Numbered from the stretch's first letter, positions 51,365 through 63,532 are shown. The stretch: DNA of 64,000 nt from Paenalicyclobacillus cellulosilyticus (GCF_014647315.1 NZ_BMOY01000006.1:21439-85438), one strand, 5' to 3'. The notes: generated by a model not told the origin, from the letters alone. Made by a program: numbers and translations.

Positions 51365-52753
51365 TCACCCCGGCGTCAACACGTCCTCCCGCGCAGCGCG
51401 CCGGTCTCGCCCGGCCTGCGCCGCGGACACGGTCAGCAACGCCTCCCAGCGCAGCCATACGTAGCGGGCTCCGTTGGCGAAACACATGAGCACAATCAGC
51501 GTGCACAACGCCACCCATGCCCCGGTCTGTCCGAGGTGCAGGAAACGCGTGAGGACGATGGTCAAAGGCACGAACACCAGCCAGTTGAGGAGCGCGGAGA
51601 TGCGGAACAGGTAGGTGGTGTCGCCCACCCCGCGCAGACCGCCGCCGAAGATGATGCCGCCGCCGTCGAACAGCTGCACCGCCGACGCCAGGTGAATGAG
51701 ACCCACCGCGAGCGCGACGACCTTGGGATCGGAGGTGTAGATGCGGGCCACCGGACCGGCGCAGACGAGCAGAAAGACGGAGAACAGCGCCATGAACGCC
51801 ACGCCCAGTCCGACGGTGTGCAGCCCCACCCGCCGCGCCACCAGCGGCCGCCCCGCACCCAGCTCCTGCCCGACCGCGATGGTGGCTGCCATCCCGAAGC
51901 CGTTGGCCGGCATGAACCCGAGCGACAAGATGTTGAGCGCAATCTCGTTGGCCGCCACCGCGGCCGTCCCGAGCGAGGTGATGCAGGCGGTGAACACCAG
52001 CATGCCGAGGCTCATCGCCAATTCCATCGCGGAGAGCTTCACGCTCTCGCGGCCCACCACGGCCATCTGCGACGGCGAAACCGCGTACCAGGCGCGGGTG
52101 GCAAAGCGGCGGTGGTACAAGCCGTAGTGCACCGCGAGGCATAAGAGAAACCCTATTCCCTCGCTGACGACCATGGACAGCCCGGCCGCGGTGAGACCGC
52201 CCTGCGGCAGGCCGAAGCGGCCATACGTCCAGCCGTAGGTGAGGGTGACCAAAAGCACGTTCGTCCCAAGCGAGATGTACATCGGCGTCTTGGTGTCGCC
52301 GACCGCCCGCATGTACGCGAAATACACGTTGCTCAGGATAGAAAACGCAAACGCCCACATCCTGGCCTGCAGGTAGGGTGCGCCGTCCCGCACCAACTGG
52401 GCATTGGCGCCCATCCATGCGAAGATGTGGGCGGGCAACGCCAGACTGCCCAACAACACAAGCGCCGAACACCCAAGCGACAGCCAGAGCGCCGCCTGCA
52501 TGCGCTCGTTGCCTTCCCGCATCGTGCCCTCGCCGTAGTTCTGCGCGACCAGGTAGTTGACCGCCTCGTTGATCCCGGCGAACAAGGCCCAGGTGTTGTA
52601 CATGATGATGTTGCTGATGCCGACCACCGTAATGGCCGCCGCCCCCAAACGACCGACGATGACCAGCGTCAGCATCCCGGTGAACGTCATGGAGGAAAAC
52701 GTCGCGATGGAGGGCAGGGCGAGCGTCAGGATGCGTTTCCATAAAGCGAGCAC
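51365..52753 (-). CDS. MATE family multidrug/organic cation exporter
   Basis: A 462-residue protein with 12 predicted helices in two homologous halves. The N-half starts ILTLALPSIATFSSMTFTGM and LVIVGRLG. The C-half contains NEIALNILSLGFMPANGFGMAATIAVGQELG, the MATE repeat signature. It exports drugs or metabolites driven by Na+ or H+. The GTG at 52753 has GAGGGGGATGGGAC upstream; an ATG far upstream would read through the egsA terminator hairpin, so it was not used. Confidence 0.9.
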   Translation of the reverse strand: MLALWKRILTLALPSIATFSSMTFTGMLTLVIVGRLGAAAITVVGISNIIMYNTWALFAGINEAVNYLVAQNYGEGTMREGNERMQAALWLSLGCSALVLLGSLALPAHIFAWMGANAQLVRDGAPYLQARMWAFAFSILSNVYFAYMRAVGDTKTPMYISLGTNVLLVTLTYGWTYGRFGLPQGGLTAAGLSMVVSEGIGFLLCLAVHYGLYHRRFATRAWYAVSPSQMAVVGRESVKLSAMELAMSLGMLVFTACITSLGTAAVAANEIALNILSLGFMPANGFGMAATIAVGQELGAGRPLVARRVGLHTVGLGVAFMALFSVFLLVCAGPVARIYTSDPKVVALAVGLIHLASAVQLFDGGGIIFGGGLRGVGDTTYLFRISALLNWLVFVPLTIVLTRFLHLGQTGAWVALCTLIVLMCFANGARYVWLRWEALLTVSAAQAGRDRRAAREDVLTPG

Positions 52754-52778
52754 CGTCCCATCCCCCTCTTCCCGGTGC

Positions 52779-52824
52779 GAAAACAGCGGCGCCCTGCCAG
52801 CCCAGATGCCAGCAGGGCGCCGCT
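52779..52824 (-). terminator. Terminator after the araM-type gene
   Basis: GCGGCGCCCTGC and GCAGGGCGCCGC form a 12-bp stem with a 14-base loop, followed by GCTGTTTTCGC on the minus strand. It lies 43 bases past the dehydrogenase stop. Confidence 0.65.
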
Positions 52825-52867
52825 TCATCTTACCACAAACCTCCGCGTCCCGGGGAGATCCACCGCT

Positions 52868-54214
52868 TCACGCCTCCGCGAGCACCCCGTCGACCGCCGC
52901 AGCCAACAACCCCTGGCTGACGAGAAAATCAAACACCGTGAAGCGGGATCGCAGCTCGTACGCGCGCAGGAACGTCAGGCGCAGTTGGCGCGCGTCGAGA
53001 TCGAGGCCGCGCGGGTCTTGAGGGATATCCATCGCGTCAAGCGACGCCTCGACCGCGGCAAACAGCGACAACTCCGGCTCGAGCGCCGCCAAGATCTCGT
53101 CTGCCGCGACACCCTCCGCCGGCAGCGGATGGTCTGCCAGCCAGCGCCGCTTCTCGCGCTGCGCCGCGATGATCTCCTCCGCACCCGCGCCATAGAAGCT
53201 GCGCGCCGCCTGGTCCTCGGCTTCCGTCCAGGGAGGCAGCGTCACCTGCGTGACCCGCCCGCCGTTCGCCGTGCGCGCCTGCAACCAACGCGCGGTCCAA
53301 CGGTAGAAGCGCATCATCCAGCGCGTCGCATAGCCCACCTGCAACCCGTGCGCCATGTGATCCCGCTCGCCCCGGTAAGCCAACAGGTCCCAGAAATGAG
53401 AGCAATGGTGCTCGCTGCCGCTGCACGGGCGCGAGTTGCCCATCATCGCCATCGCGATGCCGGAGTTGATGAGCCCGGCGAACAGCGCCGCCACCGCCGT
53501 TTCGCTGCGCGCCCTGATCTCCGCCGCGTGCTCGGCGCAGTAACGCATCGGCGCCAGCACCATCCGGTACGCCTCCGGGCAGAAGTACTCGCCGAACAGC
53601 GTCCGCGACAGCTTCCAATCGAGGAGCGAGATCGCCTTGCCGATGAGGTCGCCGTAACCTGCCTGCACCAGCGGCCACGGCGCCGCCGCAAGCACCGCCG
53701 GATCGGCGAAGATGGCCTGCGGTGCGTGCGCCGGCAGCGTCGTCTTCACCCCGGCGAACTGCATCGCCGCCACGCTCGACGCGTACCCGTCCATCGAGGG
53801 CGCCGTCGCCGCCACCACGTACGGCACGCCGCGGCGGAACGACGCGTAGCGCACCGTATCGTTGATCACGCCGCTGCCCACCGCGATCGCGACGTCGGGG
53901 GCGGCATCCGCAAGCGCGGCTTCCACCGCCGCGACCGCCTGCTCGTCCGGGAGCAAACCGTGCCGCTGCGGAAAGACGTGCACCCCGGCGGCGAACCCCC
54001 GCGCCTCCAGCGCCGCCAACACCTCGCGGCCGTGTACGTCGTACGTGTTCGCGTCCGCCACGAGGAGGATGCGCTGCACGCCCCGTTCCGCCAGCCACCC
54101 GGAGAGCGTCGCCGCCGCGCCGGGGCCGACATGGACGTGCGCAATCGGCACCTCGTGCGTACGGCCGCACGCGCAGGCAACCGGCCGGCCCAACCATGCG
54201 CGCGCAATCTCCAT
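52868..54214 (-). CDS. araM: sn-Glycerol-1-phosphate dehydrogenase (AraM/EgsA family)
   Basis: A 448-residue NAD(P)-dependent enzyme reducing dihydroxyacetone phosphate to glycerol-1-phosphate. The nucleotide site is AIAVGSGVINDTVRYAS, then ATAPSMDGYAS. Metal ligands lie in the GYGDLIGK, CSGSEHHCSHF and HMAHGLQVGY regions (Asp, His, His). The Bacillus subtilis homologue AraM is nickel dependent and sits in the arabinose operon. Here it lies downstream of an arabinofuranosidase gene, repeating that association. The ATG follows AAGGGGGCTGGGAGAG. It feeds heptaprenylglycerol-phosphate lipid in Bacillus. Confidence 0.9.
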   Translation of the reverse strand: MEIARAWLGRPVACACGRTHEVPIAHVHVGPGAAATLSGWLAERGVQRILLVADANTYDVHGREVLAALEARGFAAGVHVFPQRHGLLPDEQAVAAVEAALADAAPDVAIAVGSGVINDTVRYASFRRGVPYVVAATAPSMDGYASSVAAMQFAGVKTTLPAHAPQAIFADPAVLAAAPWPLVQAGYGDLIGKAISLLDWKLSRTLFGEYFCPEAYRMVLAPMRYCAEHAAEIRARSETAVAALFAGLINSGIAMAMMGNSRPCSGSEHHCSHFWDLLAYRGERDHMAHGLQVGYATRWMMRFYRWTARWLQARTANGGRVTQVTLPPWTEAEDQAARSFYGAGAEEIIAAQREKRRWLADHPLPAEGVAADEILAALEPELSLFAAVEASLDAMDIPQDPRGLDLDARQLRLTFLRAYELRSRFTVFDFLVSQGLLAAAVDGVLAEA

Positions 54215-54267
54215 CTCTCCCAGCCCCCTTCGCTAGCCCATGATCCATTTCCTGCGTCCCTTGTGCC

Positions 54268-55053
54268 TCACGGCGCTCCCGGAGCAGGCTCCGCCGCCGC
54301 CACGAGCCCCAACAGCTCTGAAAACGCGTGGATGACGACGTCCGCTCCCTGCAGCTCGCCGTCCTCGTGAAACGCGGCGTAGTCACAGCCGACGACAAAC
54401 AGGCCGTTTTCCTTGCCGGCTTCCACGTCGGACGCCCTGTCTCCCACCATCCACGCCCGGCGGATGCCGTGTTGGTCCAGGATGAGCCGCACCAACTCCA
54501 CCTTGGACCGCGTCCGGTACTCGCCCGCGCTGTACAAGCCGGTGAACAGACGGGCGACCCCTTTGTGCCGGATGACTTCCTTTACATACGCCTCCAGGCC
54601 GTTGCTCGCCACGAACAGCCGTATGCCGCGATCCGCCAGCGCCGCGAGCGTCTCCGCCACACCGGGGTAGAGGACGCCGAACCCCTCCCGCAGCTTTTGC
54701 AGCTGTTGTTCGAGCAGCAGCGCATCCGCCCGCTGCACCAGTTGCGGGGAGGCATCATCGCCCAGCACCCGCCGCCAGATCTCCGGCAAGAGCATCCCCA
54801 GGCTGCCGAGAAACCTTTCCTCGGGCGGCGTCGCGCCCTGCCACAACCCTTCGGCCCGCAGGCGATCAAACGTCGCGTGGTACGCGGGCAACGACAGCGT
54901 CTCCGTCCGGAACAGGGTGCCGTCGAGATCGAACAGGATGGCTTCCGGCCAGGGCGGACGCACGGCGGATGCTGCCGCACTGGCCGGAGTTGCACGTGCA
55001 CGCGTTGCGTCAGAAACCACGGATGCCACCATCGCTTTCGCTGATTCCATCAT
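54268..55053 (-). CDS. HAD-superfamily phosphatase (phosphoglycolate phosphatase-like)
   Basis: About 261 residues. ILFDLDGTLF holds the nucleophile Asp, a helical C1 cap follows, then FVASNGLE, the Lys in RTRSKVELV and VGDRASDVEAG. It hydrolyses small phosphate esters. The start is uncertain: an ATG pair at 55053/55050 follows a GC hairpin (55061-55080) with a weak ribosome binding site; other ATGs lie at 55089 and 55032. It sits between abfA and araM, the position held in Bacillus by the unrelated-type sugar phosphatase AraL, suggesting a comparable detoxifying role (inference). Confidence 0.8.
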   Translation of the reverse strand: MMESAKAMVASVVSDATRARATPASAAASAVRPPWPEAILFDLDGTLFRTETLSLPAYHATFDRLRAEGLWQGATPPEERFLGSLGMLLPEIWRRVLGDDASPQLVQRADALLLEQQLQKLREGFGVLYPGVAETLAALADRGIRLFVASNGLEAYVKEVIRHKGVARLFTGLYSAGEYRTRSKVELVRLILDQHGIRRAWMVGDRASDVEAGKENGLFVVGCDYAAFHEDGELQGADVVIHAFSELLGLVAAAEPAPGAP

Positions 55054-55115
55054 GGAAGACGGGCCGTGGCAGCACGGCCCATCCCCCATTGTACCGCATC
55101 GCCGCCCGCGCCGCG

Positions 55116-56800
<1,685 letters not shown>

Positions 56801-56807
56801 CGCCGGC

Positions 56808-57842
56808 TCAATAGTACGGGGCTGGAATCACGATGTGACCCGCGACGGGCCAGCCGTCCTTCGTCCAAGTGAGTTTCCGAATCTGCAACTTCGGATTTCC
56901 GGCGTCGGAGGCGTCATAAAAATGATAAACCAGGTAGTACGTGTTGCCATCGCGATACACCGACTGCCCCCCGGGACCTATCATGTCCCCTTGATTACCG
57001 AGCAGCAATGTTCCGCCGCCTTGCATCATCGGCTTGCCACTTTTGTCCACATAGGGACCCGTGATGTTCTTTGACCTGCCCACGCGAATGGTGTACGTGC
57101 TGTCCACACCTCGGCAGCAGAAGCCAAACGAAACGAACAGGTAATAATACGGTTTACGATAAACGAGGCTGGGTGCTTCAATGGCGTGAGGCATTTCGGG
57201 CCGGTACGCCAACGAATACACCTTGGGCGGACTGCCGACCGGTTTTCCTGTATTCGGATTCAGTTTGATCATCTTGATGCCCGACCAGAACGAGCCGAAT
57301 ACCAACCACGGTTGTCCATTGGCATCCACAGTAAAATTCGGATCGATGGCGTTAAACGGGTCGGCAGAAGTCGACTGAAATACCATGCCGCGGTCGATCC
57401 ACTTGTACTGTGGACTGCGTGGATCCAGCGTTTTGTTGGTGGCCAGGCCAATCACAGAGTTGTTCGAACCAAAGGAAGAACCGGCATAATAAACTTGATA
57501 CTGCCCGTGGTAATAGGACACGTCGGGAGCCCACAGATTTGGGATATTCCCGACCTGATCCGTGATCCAAGAAGGGATGGTGTCGAAAACGGTACCGACG
57601 TACTTCCAATGAACCAGGTCCGTGGAACTGCGAATCTGGATGTTGCCGCCGCCGATCGCGCCCTGCGGGTCACCTGTCGAAAACACGTAGAACGTATGAC
57701 CGTCCCGCACCATCGACGGATCGTGCACAAAATCGTAATCCAGTCCAGGCGTAGCGTTTGCGGTCACATCCATCACCATGCTGATTGCGGCCATCAGGCC
57801 CATCATCCAGCCCAGCACCCGCTTGGGTGATTTACGCAGCAC
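56808..57842 (-). CDS. Secreted endo-1,5-alpha-L-arabinanase, GH43
   Basis: A 344-residue five-bladed beta-propeller enzyme. A signal peptide (about residues 1-30) ends near ANATPG. Catalytic residues are Asp41 (VHDPSMV), Asp167 (AIDPNF) and Glu222 (AIEAPS), and SFGFCCRGVDSTY is typical of arabinanases. It cuts the alpha-1,5-arabinan backbone outside the cell. The GTG at 57842 was chosen for GGGAGGG 7 bases upstream. It follows the second GH51 gene by 54 bases on the same strand, so they are likely co-transcribed. Confidence 0.9.
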   Translation of the reverse strand: MLRKSPKRVLGWMMGLMAAISMVMDVTANATPGLDYDFVHDPSMVRDGHTFYVFSTGDPQGAIGGGNIQIRSSTDLVHWKYVGTVFDTIPSWITDQVGNIPNLWAPDVSYYHGQYQVYYAGSSFGSNNSVIGLATNKTLDPRSPQYKWIDRGMVFQSTSADPFNAIDPNFTVDANGQPWLVFGSFWSGIKMIKLNPNTGKPVGSPPKVYSLAYRPEMPHAIEAPSLVYRKPYYYLFVSFGFCCRGVDSTYTIRVGRSKNITGPYVDKSGKPMMQGGGTLLLGNQGDMIGPGGQSVYRDGNTYYLVYHFYDASDAGNPKLQIRKLTWTKDGWPVAGHIVIPAPYY

Positions 57843-57896
57843 AGGCAAACCCTCCCGTGTCCCGTACGTTGATCCGTTCACAAGCGCGTGGCCATA

Positions 57897-59378
57897 TTAC
57901 AATGCACTCAGAAGCACCACCGACATAGGAGGCAACAGCGCGTCCAGATGGTTTGCGCGGATCGACATCGCATCAAATGCAGTCGGTTGCACAGCATTCG
58001 GTTGCTCGAACGTATTGTGGGCCGACATGTCGGATGCAGTGAGAATCGTACCAACGACACGTTGAATCTCTTGACCACGAAACTCGATGGTCACATGGGC
58101 CGAATTCGCATGATCGATGTTGCACAGGGTCACATGGACTTGACCAGCCCCGTCTTTGGAGGCCGAAACACTGACCCGCGGCAATTCCTCTCCTCCATGT
58201 GCATACACATCGGTGGACGCAATGCTTACAGGAAGCAATTGAGCATCCTGGTGGACCTTGTACATCTCAAAGACGTGGTACGTCGGCGTCAATACCATGT
58301 GCGGACCGTCCGTGAGAATGGGTGCCTGCAACACGTTCACAAGCTGCGCAAGGTTCGCCATCAATACGCGATCACAACGGTTATTGAAGATGTTGAGTGT
58401 GACACCTGCCACCACCGCATCGCGCATGGTATTTTGCTGATACAAGAAAGCCGGATTCGTCCCAGGCTCCGGATCATACCAAGTGCCCCACTCGTCCACA
58501 ATGAGCCCGACGCGTCTGTCTGGATCGTACTGGTCCATGATCGCAGCGTGCTTCGCAATCAATTCATCCATGACAAGCGCCTTTTTCATGGTGACAAACC
58601 ATTCGTCCTCGGTAAATTCCACGGCGGAACCCTTATGCTCCCACGTGCCAGGAATGGTGTAGTAATGGAGACTTATTCCATCTAAGTATCTCCCTGCTTC
58701 ACGCATCAAAACCTCAGTCCAATGATAGTTATGGTCACTTGCGCCGCACGCAATCCGATATATGGGCTGTTCTCCGTATCCTCGGACAAAAGTCTGATAG
58801 CGACGGTAGACATCTGCGTAGTATTCAGGGCGCATGTGACCCCCGCAGCCCCAACTCTCGTTCCCAATCCCGAAAAACCTGAGCTTCCAGGGGTGCTCTC
58901 TTCCATTCTCGCGGCGCCAGTTGGCCATGGTCGAGTCGCCGTCGAAGGTCATGTACTCAATCCAATCCTGCATCTCCTCAACCGTACCGCTGCCCACATT
59001 TCCACAAATGTATGGTTCGCAGGCTAACAATTCACATAGAAGCATGAACTCATGTGTTCCGAAATCATTGCCTTCTATGACCCGGCCCCAATGCACGTTG
59101 ACCGTCCGCTTCCTCTGTGCCCTTGGACCGACTCCGTCCTTCCAATGATACGTATCGGCGAAACACCCGCCGGGCCAACGAAGCACCGGAATGCGAATCC
59201 TTTTGAGCGCTTCAAGCACGTCGTTGCGGATGCCTTGCGTGTTCGGGATGTCTGACTCTTCTCCGACCCAGATGCCGCCGTAAATACACCGTCCGAGGTG
59301 CTCCGCAAAGTGACCGTAGATATAGCGATGGATTGTGCCCTTTGGCCTCGCGGTATCCACAATGAGACGATGTGTCAT
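57897..59378 (-). CDS. Alpha-L-arabinofuranosidase, GH51 (second paralogue)
   Basis: A 493-residue GH51 enzyme without a signal peptide. Acid/base Glu174 is in [12 protein letters not shown] and nucleophile Glu296 in [27 protein letters not shown] and [16 protein letters not shown] are family blocks. It differs clearly from the abfA product at 55.1-56.6 kb and belongs to another GH51 branch, so the two may divide oligosaccharides by linkage or branching. The ATG follows AGGAAAGAAGGCAGACTTT. It has a lower GC content than the chromosome average. Confidence 0.94.
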   Translation of the reverse strand: MTHRLIVDTARPKGTIHRYIYGHFAEHLGRCIYGGIWVGEESDIPNTQGIRNDVLEALKRIRIPVLRWPGGCFADTYHWKDGVGPRAQRKRTVNVHWGRVIEGNDFGTHEFMLLCELLACEPYICGNVGSGTVEEMQDWIEYMTFDGDSTMANWRRENGREHPWKLRFFGIGNESWGCGGHMRPEYYADVYRRYQTFVRGYGEQPIYRIACGASDHNYHWTEVLMREAGRYLDGISLHYYTIPGTWEHKGSAVEFTEDEWFVTMKKALVMDELIAKHAAIMDQYDPDRRVGLIVDEWGTWYDPEPGTNPAFLYQQNTMRDAVVAGVTLNIFNNRCDRVLMANLAQLVNVLQAPILTDGPHMVLTPTYHVFEMYKVHQDAQLLPVSIASTDVYAHGGEELPRVSVSASKDGAGQVHVTLCNIDHANSAHVTIEFRGQEIQRVVGTILTASDMSAHNTFEQPNAVQPTAFDAMSIRANHLDALLPPMSVVLLSAL

Positions 59379-59531
59379 AAAGTCTGCCTTCTTTCCTGCG
59401 GTGTCTGTAAGTCATTCACGACTGGTTCTTTCACTGATTAAATTAGCCTACGTCCTCTCACCCAAACTTCAAGCTCATAGAGGGCATGCTGAGCATTTCA
59501 CCGGATCACACGCGCCACCGAGTACGACCTT

Positions 59532-62216
59532 TCAGTTCGCTCCATGACTCGCATCATCCAAGAACGCTGACGCAATCTGAATGTTATCTATGTTCAGCGC
59601 ACCTGAGTGTTTATTGGAAAATTCAATCGTGTTCATCCCTTTGCGCAGGTATACGTCCATAACGGTGGTCCAAAAGTTGTTATCCGCATACGTATTACGG
59701 AAATAGACCCTCTTAGATGCGCCACCATTTACGCTAATATCCGCAGCGCAATCCACAACATTGAGATTGTAACTATTCACTCCCCCATTGGCGTCAACAA
59801 ATTCACCGTTTGAATACCGAATCACCAATCGATATAACCCAGATTCCGGAACATGTATATCATTGAACTTAATGTTAGAACTACCCTTCGTATTTGCAGT
59901 TAAAGCTACATATTTACCCCCAGAAGCATGCGGATCACTCAGGACGCGAGCTATTCCACCAAGTGAATTCTTCTTCGATTCCGCTTCAAGTGTCAGAATC
60001 TTTTTTGAATCTCCATGGTCGGGTGTTAAGTCAATATAGTTCAGAACAACGTCGTCACGATTATCATTGGTAAATGCAGAAAACGTTATGTTGTTAATAC
60101 CGGCCTGCAAGAATATTTTTTCGTCGACAACACCCCACTTGTCCCACGAACCTGTACTTGGAAGATCCACATATTCGAGGAATGATCCATTCAACTGCAT
60201 CTTTACAACCCTATCATTTGGCGACCCAGTGACAGGGCCAGCAGAGTAGCACAGCCGCACGTCATAAAAACCGTCCTTATCGACGCTTACAACAAAGTTA
60301 GTACTTGCACTATTGCTGTTTTCATATCCGCTGACATAGCCGTGTCCTGGATAACCCGAATTTTTGCCATACTCAACTACCGCACTCCCAGAAAGCTGGG
60401 CATATTCTGCGGCATAACGATTTATCACATCGAAATCCGGTGTGCTGTTACGCGGAGGCAAAAAAGTTAGATCGATCCGATCGAGTTCGACTGTATTCGC
60501 ATCGATATGGTTTGGATCCGGGTACGCTCCGAAAGTTATAGTATGAACTCCTTTGCTCAAATTCACGTAGACTACCTTCGTCCTCACGAAATTCCATGCA
60601 ATGTCTGTTGGATACTCGATAAGTTGCCACGGATGGTTATCCACCTTCAGGCGTTGTAACGCCCAATTTCTCCAACCGTTGTCATAAAAAATGGTCATCG
60701 CATAACGACCCGAATATGGTACATGTACGGTAAATCTAACCAGACTATCAGGGTTGTTAATATACCCAACACGCGCTCCGCCGGAATTATAATTGTTATT
60801 GGCGTCCGCGTCTGAACCCCCATACAACACCTTGGCATCGGTTATCTTCGCCTTCTCCGCCTCGTACGAAGCCGACCACGGTTGTTGGACTCCGACCCAC
60901 TTTGTATCCCCCGAATCGGTTGCGGGCGTGATAATCATATTGTAGGCTGCAGATGCCTTCATGTTGCTCACCGGGACAACAACGCGACCATTGATTACGG
61001 GAAAGATCCCGTCGATCTTCAATGCAGGCCCGTTGGAAGCACCTTCGTACCCCGACCAATCTGACTCCCAAACGGTAACATGCACGCTTGTACCAAAATA
61101 TTTCGCAGTACTAAATCCATTTATTACAATATCCGAGTTTCCGCTGGCTCCTCCGAAGAGGATGTGAACTTGCCTATTTCGCTTGTCCAGAGAGGCCAAT
61201 CCTTGTAAACCCTCTGTCGTATCTACGACTGGTGGAGTCACCTGGACAGTGTCGCCTGTCATGTCTGCATACCATTTAAATAGCCACCACGCTCCGTTAC
61301 CAAAAGCATTTTGTACGATAAGATCGTCCATATTTCCAGCCGCATGCCAGTATGCCATGGCAGCGGATACCTTACTATTCTCGAATTTCGATATCCATTG
61401 AACCAACCTGCCCGGGACGGATAAGTCCCGGAAATTCCCGTACTCAGTGATACATACTGGGATTGGTTTAATACCAAGACCACTTTCTATGCTCCTGTAG
61501 CTCGCGTAATCAGTAGACCACCCTGCTAGGGAATTCGGATTTAATTCATGCCATGTAAATATATCTGGGAGACAATGGTTTTCGCGACAGAAATACAGGA
61601 AGTCGCTGAAGAACGCCGCATTATAGTAAGACAGATTTGGACCCGCAATTTTCGCTTTTGGATACAGGGATTTAATCTTTCTGTAGACAGTACGCCAGTC
61701 CTGGAAAAATATCTGTTCGTTACTTCCTGTGTTGTACCAAATCCAATCTGGCTCGTTAAAAGGGACAAAGACGTATAGATCAGGGTTAGACGTGGCTAAC
61801 ACGGTACGGACTATCGAAGTGACATGAGCAAGATAACTTTTGATTCCAAGGTGTTCATATGGAAAATGAGCGTAGATATCTTGCATATAAATAAATATCT
61901 GTTTTCCGCCTACCTTTGAGAACTCGTTTCCAAGATAGGTGGCATCTCCGCCAGGATGCTGCAGTCCCCCGGTAGGTTTTTGCTCAACCAGGTACGGCTT
62001 TAATGGAATGAGTGTGTTAATGCTTGGAGTCCCTGGGTGAGTCAATCCATAAAGAGCCCCATTAGCCTCATGGAGAACTGGTCCGGTATCCGCTGCTATA
62101 TTGACTACCAATTGCTGCCTGGAAGCTGACAAAGCCTCCTGAACAGGAACCAGTCCGCTCATCAAAACTACACCCGAAACGGCTGATGCTATGCGGAACA
62201 CAAGCCTTCGCATCAT
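59532..62216 (-). CDS. Large secreted clan GH-A-like glycoside hydrolase with three carbohydrate-binding-like modules
   Basis: An 894-residue protein with a signal peptide (about residues 1-31). Residues 35-320 look like a (beta/alpha)8 glycosidase: FVPFNEPDW gives a candidate acid/base Glu155 and CITEYGNF a candidate nucleophile Glu258. A beta-sandwich-like segment follows (about 320-435). Three beta-rich repeats then come at 449-583, 601-731 and 741-883, each starting near an AE pair and ending with a D-x-I motif, resembling CBM35/CBM6 modules. The arabinan context suggests pectin or arabinan side chains as substrate. The ATG follows GAGGTGATTAGATA. Base composition is much more AT-rich than the rest. 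The GH family is not certain (GH39-like is one option). Confidence 0.75.
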   Translation of the reverse strand: MMRRLVFRIASAVSGVVLMSGLVPVQEALSASRQQLVVNIAADTGPVLHEANGALYGLTHPGTPSINTLIPLKPYLVEQKPTGGLQHPGGDATYLGNEFSKVGGKQIFIYMQDIYAHFPYEHLGIKSYLAHVTSIVRTVLATSNPDLYVFVPFNEPDWIWYNTGSNEQIFFQDWRTVYRKIKSLYPKAKIAGPNLSYYNAAFFSDFLYFCRENHCLPDIFTWHELNPNSLAGWSTDYASYRSIESGLGIKPIPVCITEYGNFRDLSVPGRLVQWISKFENSKVSAAMAYWHAAGNMDDLIVQNAFGNGAWWLFKWYADMTGDTVQVTPPVVDTTEGLQGLASLDKRNRQVHILFGGASGNSDIVINGFSTAKYFGTSVHVTVWESDWSGYEGASNGPALKIDGIFPVINGRVVVPVSNMKASAAYNMIITPATDSGDTKWVGVQQPWSASYEAEKAKITDAKVLYGGSDADANNNYNSGGARVGYINNPDSLVRFTVHVPYSGRYAMTIFYDNGWRNWALQRLKVDNHPWQLIEYPTDIAWNFVRTKVVYVNLSKGVHTITFGAYPDPNHIDANTVELDRIDLTFLPPRNSTPDFDVINRYAAEYAQLSGSAVVEYGKNSGYPGHGYVSGYENSNSASTNFVVSVDKDGFYDVRLCYSAGPVTGSPNDRVVKMQLNGSFLEYVDLPSTGSWDKWGVVDEKIFLQAGINNITFSAFTNDNRDDVVLNYIDLTPDHGDSKKILTLEAESKKNSLGGIARVLSDPHASGGKYVALTANTKGSSNIKFNDIHVPESGLYRLVIRYSNGEFVDANGGVNSYNLNVVDCAADISVNGGASKRVYFRNTYADNNFWTTVMDVYLRKGMNTIEFSNKHSGALNIDNIQIASAFLDDASHGAN

Positions 62217-62506
62217 TATCTAATCACCTCAGACAATAGTAGTTTTCATGTAATGGAAGATATTGCAGCGATGATCGCACCGCTTCAATCCAAAACCTGA
62301 TCAAATCCAAGTTCAATATGCAATACGCTATTGTGTACCACATCTGAAGAAAAATCCGAGACATTCACGCCTCGTTCACCCGGATCCAAGTGCATCCCGT
62401 TCTGTCCCAACCTCGCCATAACGGCTAATAAGGGGCAACTATACCCGCACTTCAACAGCCATAAAGCGAAAAACTGAGCATGAGATGTTATCAAGCCAAA
62501 GTTCAC
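62217..62506. other. Intergenic region between the large hydrolase and the Opp ATPase gene
   Basis: About 290 AT-rich bases. A minus-strand frame of 73 codons (62285-62506) begins right behind the ATPase gene but has no recognisable ribosome binding site or family, so it is not called. The region probably carries the promoter of the 894-residue hydrolase. Confidence 0.4.
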
Positions 62507-63532
62507 TTACGATTGTTGATAATGATCCACTAGAGACCATTTCGTCCCCTCTTCAGCTAAATGGCAAGCCACCTCACTACCGTTCAAGACGCGCAGCTCA
62601 GGAACCACTTGCGCACACTTGTCGATAGCGATGGGACAGCGTGGATGAAAACTGCATCCTGAAGGTGGATTTGTAGGGTTAGGCATATCCATGCTTCTTA
62701 ATTGGACCATGCGCTTTTTTCTTGATATCTCCGGATCGGGTACCGGAACCGCCGAGAGCAAAGCACGCAGATATGGGTGTGTGGGATTGGCCAACAAATC
62801 ATGAACATTTCCCGTTTGAACAACTCTCCCTAAGTACATGACTACCATGCGACCATGGTTCGCGATATAACGAGCCGTGGATAAATCATGAGTAATATAG
62901 ATGAAAGCGATACCGCGCTCTTTGTTCAATCTTGACATCAAATTTAGTATTGATAGGCGTAACGAAACATCCACAGCTGAAACAGGCTCGTCAGCTACAA
63001 TCACCTTAGGATCTATTGAGATGGCGCGCGCCAAGCAGACACGCTGCCTCTGTCCCCCGCTCAGTTGATGGGGATATTTTCCCAGAAACTGTTCTCCCGG
63101 TGTCAACCCTACGCTTTCGAGCAATTCAACGACTTTTTCTCGAGCACTGCGGTGGTTCTTTGCAATGTTATGGCGCAATAGCGGAGGTATCAACGACTGT
63201 TCTACACTCCGCATAGGATTCAATGCCGCATACGAATCCTGCATCATCAATTGAACATCTCGTCGATATTCCAGAAACTCCTTTTTACTCAATCGCCAGA
63301 TATCTTTCCCTTTATAGCGCACCATACCGCTTGTGGGTTTTTGCAACCCAGTCACCACACGCGCAAGAGTCGTCTTACCACATCCACTCTCTCCAACGAG
63401 TGCAACCACCTCACTAGGAGCAAGCCGAAAATTCACCTCGCTGAGCGCCGCAACGCGATCAGGTTTCCCAAAGAGACCTTTTTTTTTAACAAAAGAAACG
63501 CTCACGTTTTCGAGTTCAACAAGGTTGTTCAA
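62507..63532 (-). CDS. Oligopeptide/oligosaccharide ABC transporter ATPase (OppF/DppF type)
   Basis: A 341-residue ATPase with Walker A GESGCGKTT, Q-loop MMQDSYAALNP, signature LSGGQRQRV, Walker B VIVADEPVSAVD and H-loop ITHD. The C-terminal oligopeptide-type extension carries the cysteine pattern CSFHPRCPIAIDKC and CHL that can hold an iron-sulfur cluster. The TTG at 63532 has GGAGGGAGG 7 bases upstream; the frame is open further but would overlap the preceding gene. Opp-family systems in thermophiles often import plant-wall oligosaccharides, which fits the arabinan genes downstream (inference). Confidence 0.9.
   Translation of the reverse strand: MNNLVELENVSVSFVKKKGLFGKPDRVAALSEVNFRLAPSEVVALVGESGCGKTTLARVVTGLQKPTSGMVRYKGKDIWRLSKKEFLEYRRDVQLMMQDSYAALNPMRSVEQSLIPPLLRHNIAKNHRSAREKVVELLESVGLTPGEQFLGKYPHQLSGGQRQRVCLARAISIDPKVIVADEPVSAVDVSLRLSILNLMSRLNKERGIAFIYITHDLSTARYIANHGRMVVMYLGRVVQTGNVHDLLANPTHPYLRALLSAVPVPDPEISRKKRMVQLRSMDMPNPTNPPSGCSFHPRCPIAIDKCAQVVPELRVLNGSEVACHLAEEGTKWSLVDHYQQS

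Noticed and set aside
62285..62506. A 73-codon minus-strand frame behind the OppF-type gene
   Set aside because: No ribosome binding site, no family resemblance, and unlike coding sequence of its neighbours.
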